The translations under genes and the position numbers were made by a program. Shown in pieces: positions 61,428 to 64,000 of a stretch of DNA of 64,000 nucleotides. Origin of the DNA: Amylibacter sp. IMCC11727 (lineage in GTDB: Bacteria; Pseudomonadota; Alphaproteobacteria; Rhodobacterales; Rhodobacteraceae); NCBI RefSeq assembly GCF_029854195.1, contig NZ_CP122960.1, positions 372,001 to 436,000 on the forward strand. The letters run 5' to 3'. The notes beneath the pieces are model-generated. The model did no database searches. It saw nothing but the letters and a program-made list of their open reading frames with translations, and was not told the DNA's origin. Numbering within the stretch: the first letter of the stretch is position 1; every line of letters starts with the position of its first letter.

Positions 61428-62419
61428 AAGCGCCTGTGTTTTGGTTTAACTCGCCTGAAAAGCCGGGTTTGTGGCCACGGGTGTTGCACCCTTTGTCGAT
61501 TCTGTGGCGTGTTCTGAGTGATCGGAGGCAACGAAAGGGCAAACACGAACAGGTGTCCGTGCCTGTGATTTGTGTTGGCAATATCAATGTGGGCGGTACA
61601 GGTAAGACGCCCACGGTGATTAAATTACAATCTGTTTTCAACGAATTGGGCGTGACAGCGCATGTGATTTCCAAGGGCTATGGCGGGTCCGAAGAAGGGC
61701 CGTTGCGGGTGGATGAAGCCGTGCATACGGCCAGCGATGTGGGGGATGAGCCGTTGTTGCTGGCGGCGTTCGGGCCGTGCTGGATTGCCAAGGATCGTGC
61801 GGCGGGGGCCAAAGCTGCTATTGATGCGGGGGCCGAGGTTTTGATCCTTGATGATGGGATGCAGAACCCTGATCTGGCCAAGGATTTTACGATTATGGTT
61901 GTGGATGCAGGCGTTGGATTTGGCAATGAACGCCTTTTGCCCGCAGGGCCGCTGCGCCAGAGCATTGCAGATGGTTTGTTGATGGCGGATATGGTGTTGA
62001 GCATTGGGCCGCAGGATGCGCAGCGTGCCTTTGCAAAGGCGCAGGATGGTCTGGCGGGTCTGCCGCATTTGAAAGGTGCGCTTGAGCCGCTGGAAACAGG
62101 AATGTTGTGGCATGATTTGCGTGCCTTTGCTTTTGCGGGGATCGGGCGGCCGAAAAAGTTTTTTGATACGTTGCGCGCCACGGGGGCGAACGTGGTGGAG
62201 ACGCGATCTTTTGGAGACCATGAAACATTATCAACCACGCTGTTACGCCGTATGGAAATGGAAGCCGCCAGTGCAGGGGCTCAGATGGTGACCACCGAAA
62301 AAGACGCCGTGCGATTGCCCAAAGACTGGCGCCACAAGGTGATTACGCTGCCTGTGCGATTGCAGCTTGATGATGAAGACCGCCTGAAGGAAGCCGTTTC
62401 TAATCTTCTAAATACATAA
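61424..62419 (+). CDS. lpxK: tetraacyldisaccharide 4'-kinase
   Basis: This 331-residue protein phosphorylates the lipid A precursor. It has the P-loop GNINVGGTGKTP (about 52-63), AHVISKGYGGSEEGP, and EVLILDDGMQN with the catalytic Asp. FAGIGRPKKFFDTL is the C-terminal family motif. The start at 61424 forms ATGA with the Kdo-transferase-like stop. Its last 20 bases overlap the convergent thioesterase gene. Confidence 0.93.
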   Translation: MKAPVFWFNSPEKPGLWPRVLHPLSILWRVLSDRRQRKGKHEQVSVPVICVGNINVGGTGKTPTVIKLQSVFNELGVTAHVISKGYGGSEEGPLRVDEAVHTASDVGDEPLLLAAFGPCWIAKDRAAGAKAAIDAGAEVLILDDGMQNPDLAKDFTIMVVDAGVGFGNERLLPAGPLRQSIADGLLMADMVLSIGPQDAQRAFAKAQDGLAGLPHLKGALEPLETGMLWHDLRAFAFAGIGRPKKFFDTLRATGANVVETRSFGDHETLSTTLLRRMEMEAASAGAQMVTTEKDAVRLPKDWRHKVITLPVRLQLDDEDRLKEAVSNLLNT

Positions 62420-62837
62420 ATGTTGCCGTGGCGAGGGCGGCAGGTTTCGGGCTACCTTCGGACTGAATGGTAAGGCGGCAGGTGGCGAGCTTGCGGCCAT
62501 TGCTTTCAATTTCGACGGTGATGTTGGTGTCGCCCATGGGCAAAGGGCGCAGGTAATTGACCGATAAATCCACCGTGGTGCAGTTTCGAAACCGCCCGTT
62601 TGCCCCTGCCAGTGCGATCACCGTGGCGGTGTCTGCGGCAGCGGCAATGGCTTGACCACAGATCAGCCCCGCACCTGGCCCACCGCGCAACGCCAGATCG
62701 TCGTTTGCGGGCAACACAAAGGTTGCGGTGGTTTTGGAAAACGACTTCGGCATGAGGTTTTGGGCCAGCACCCACGGGGCAAATGCCTCTGACAAAAGCG
62801 TTTTGCCATCTTCGATTGAAAAGCCAGTGTCAGACAT
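62400..62837 (-). CDS. PaaI-family hotdog thioesterase
   Basis: This 145-residue protein has the hotdog-fold thioesterase pattern: NDDLALRGGPGAGLICGQAI and CTTVDLSVNYLRPLPMGDTN, then CRLTIQSEGSPKPAALATATF. It splits acyl-CoA esters. The start at 62837 (MSDTGFS) is chosen over one 21 bases upstream. It is divergent from a PaaX-family regulator with 44 bases between, which may link it to aromatic or phenylacetate metabolism. Confidence 0.85.
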   Translation of the reverse strand: MSDTGFSIEDGKTLLSEAFAPWVLAQNLMPKSFSKTTATFVLPANDDLALRGGPGAGLICGQAIAAAADTATVIALAGANGRFRNCTTVDLSVNYLRPLPMGDTNITVEIESNGRKLATCRLTIQSEGSPKPAALATATFMYLED

Positions 62838-62881
62838 GTTTCCCCCGTGGTGATCCAATTTTTTCGCGTTATAAGAGGATC

Positions 62882-63646
62882 ATGACGCAGGGGACTTTTC
62901 AGAGCAAGCAAGCGATTGCCCAATTGGTGGAACTTGACCGCATTCGTGTGTGGTCGGTTGTGATCACCATTTTCGGTGATGCCGTGGTGGATCGTGGTGG
63001 CACAGTTGCATCGACCACTTTGGCGGCATTGATTGGTGAAATGGGCATTAAGCCAGAAGCGTTTCGCGTGGCTATGTCGCGGTTGACCAAAGATGGTTGG
63101 GTTGTTCGATCCAGACGCGGGCGGTTGAGCTTTTATCAATTATCCGCAAAGGGGGTATCGGTTTTTGGACCTGCAACCAAACGGATTTATGCCCCGTCTC
63201 CGGGATCGGCGGATGGCTGGCGATTGGTGGTTTTGCAAAATGCCGCTGATGATGCACCAGAAGATGCTGTTGCGCTGGGCGGGCGCACGTATTTGACCAA
63301 ACGGCGGGATCATGTGGCGGATGGATTGGTTGTATCTGGGTCATTTGTGACCGTACCCGACTGGACCAAGGATCGCATTGGCACGCCAGAGGTTGCCCGA
63401 GGGTATACCGAACTGCGAGCCGTGTTGCAGGGGCTGTCGGTGGCCCATGCGACCCCGATGGAAGCCGCCGCGTTGCGGGTGTTGATTGTGCATCAATGGC
63501 GGCGTTTGGTGCTGCGCCATGCGGATTTACCACTGTCGTTTTTTCCAGATGAGTGGCAAGGCGAGGCCTGTCGTGCGCTTGTGCGCCAATTGTTGGCGGA
63601 TTTAGCCCCTGCTGCGAACGCGTGGTTCGATACCGAGATACCCTAG
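62882..63646 (+). CDS. PaaX-family transcriptional regulator
   Basis: This 254-residue protein has a winged-helix start (VVITIFGDAVVDRGGT, LIGEMGIKPEAFRVAMSRLT, DGWVVRSRRGRLSFYQLS) and the PaaX central and C-terminal domains (VHQWRRLVLRHADLPLSFFP). PaaX represses phenylacetate degradation using phenylacetyl-CoA. No paa catabolic genes are seen here, so its target may differ. ATG at 62882 fits the conserved start. Confidence 0.9.
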   Translation: MTQGTFQSKQAIAQLVELDRIRVWSVVITIFGDAVVDRGGTVASTTLAALIGEMGIKPEAFRVAMSRLTKDGWVVRSRRGRLSFYQLSAKGVSVFGPATKRIYAPSPGSADGWRLVVLQNAADDAPEDAVALGGRTYLTKRRDHVADGLVVSGSFVTVPDWTKDRIGTPEVARGYTELRAVLQGLSVAHATPMEAAALRVLIVHQWRRLVLRHADLPLSFFPDEWQGEACRALVRQLLADLAPAANAWFDTEIP

Positions 63647-63698
63647 GGTTTGCTGCGCCAACCCGCCAAAGATTTGAAAACTCAGAAGGAGAGTAAAG

Positions 63699-64000
63699 AT
63701 GAATTCGACTGTTGACCCACATGGTTTGATGGAATTTTCGGTGGTCTTTACCGACCGTTCGCTGAACCACATGAGTAAAGCGTTCCAATCTGTCATGCTC
63801 GATATTAATGGCATGTTGAAAGAGGTGTACAACGCCGACGGTGTTGCGATTGTGCCGGGGGGCGGGACCTATGGCATGGAAGCGGTGGCACGCCAGTTTG
63901 CAGACGGCAAAAAGGTGATGGTCATTCGCAATGGATGGTTTTCCTATCGTTGGACACAGATTTTCGAAGCAAGCGGCATTGTGGCGTCTGAAACTGTGAT
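63699..64000 (+). CDS. class V aminotransferase, N-terminal part (runs off the window)
   Basis: The frame starts at the ATG at 63699, behind GAAGGAGAG, and runs to the window edge (100 residues). VAIVPGGGTYGMEAVARQF and VMVIRNGWFSYRW are typical of the alanine-glyoxylate/serine-pyruvate aminotransferase group. The PLP lysine would lie outside the window. Confidence 0.83.
   Translation, partial: MNSTVDPHGLMEFSVVFTDRSLNHMSKAFQSVMLDINGMLKEVYNADGVAIVPGGGTYGMEAVARQFADGKKVMVIRNGWFSYRWTQIFEASGIVASETV

Noticed and set aside
63072..63788. 238-residue open frame on the minus strand
   Set aside because: It lies opposite the PaaX-type gene and the class V aminotransferase start, both with clear family motifs.

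Overview
The window looks like a chromosomal segment of an alphaproteobacterium of the order Rhodobacterales (Roseobacter-like). Base composition is in the mid-50s percent GC by eye. The clues are a Rhodobacter-type porin, the DUF3576 lipoprotein-leuS-lptE-holA block, an amidase/aminotransferase/ftsK run, kdtA-lpxK, and predicted glycosyltransferases of the COG4671 type. These are judgements from protein sequence and gene order; no database was searched.

Layout. 1-4.5 kb: start of ftsK (cut by the window edge), an aminotransferase and an amidase on the minus strand, then a ubiquinone-type hydroxylase. 4.7-6.4 kb: Trm112-like, LON-domain and thioredoxin/TPR proteins. 6.5-9.7 kb: an uncharacterised four-gene operon of an FAD-linked oxidase and three membrane or membrane-anchored proteins. 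9.8-14.8 kb: exonuclease III, an alpha/beta hydrolase, an OmpR-type response regulator, GTP cyclohydrolase II, an L,D-transpeptidase-like protein and YggS. 14.9-21.4 kb: porin, DUF3576 lipoprotein, leuS-lptE-holA and a GST. 21.4-30.4 kb: a flavoprotein, two MscS channels, a GST-like reductase, a small HNH protein, an Lrp/AsnC regulator and a hydratase/SDR/metallo-hydrolase operon.

30.6-44.4 kb is a surface-sugar region. A seven-gene run (four glycosyltransferases, a histidine phosphatase, a NodB-like deacetylase, a methyltransferase) is followed, after an AT-rich island, by UDP-glucose dehydrogenase, a UDP-glucuronate epimerase-like protein and a second nucleotide-sugar dehydrogenase. The island (37.2-40.6 kb) is a restriction-modification operon (TTG-started PD-(D/E)XK nuclease, 83-residue protein, C5 methyltransferase). 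An IS3-family element of about 1.47 kb sits in the last codons of the nuclease gene. Its ends can be read directly (TGGGACA/TGTCCCA, 3-bp AAG duplication). Removing it on paper restores an ATGA overlap between the nuclease and the next gene, so nuclease and methyltransferase were once one operon and are now separated.

44.5-50.4 kb is an oligopeptide ABC transporter operon. 50.4-52.4 kb holds a tightly divergent HupE/UreJ-like and DUF4198-like pair. 52.6-53.9 kb holds a secreted Cys-rich protein with a Ser/Thr-rich core like aerolysin-type pore-forming proteins. 54-57.9 kb: a TauD-family dioxygenase, a GlsB-type membrane protein, two exported proteins and an arginine:glycine amidinotransferase homologue. 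58-62.4 kb: pmbA, an inositol-monophosphatase-family enzyme, a Kdo-transferase-like protein and lpxK. The end holds a PaaI-type thioesterase, a PaaX-family regulator and the start of a class V aminotransferase.

The strongest candidates for something undescribed are the seven-gene glycan operon, the FAD-oxidase membrane operon with a hairpin over its ribosome binding site, the aerolysin-like secreted protein, and the IS-split restriction-modification operon. I saw no rRNA, complete tRNA or CRISPR array, and no gene-free stretch over 300 bases.
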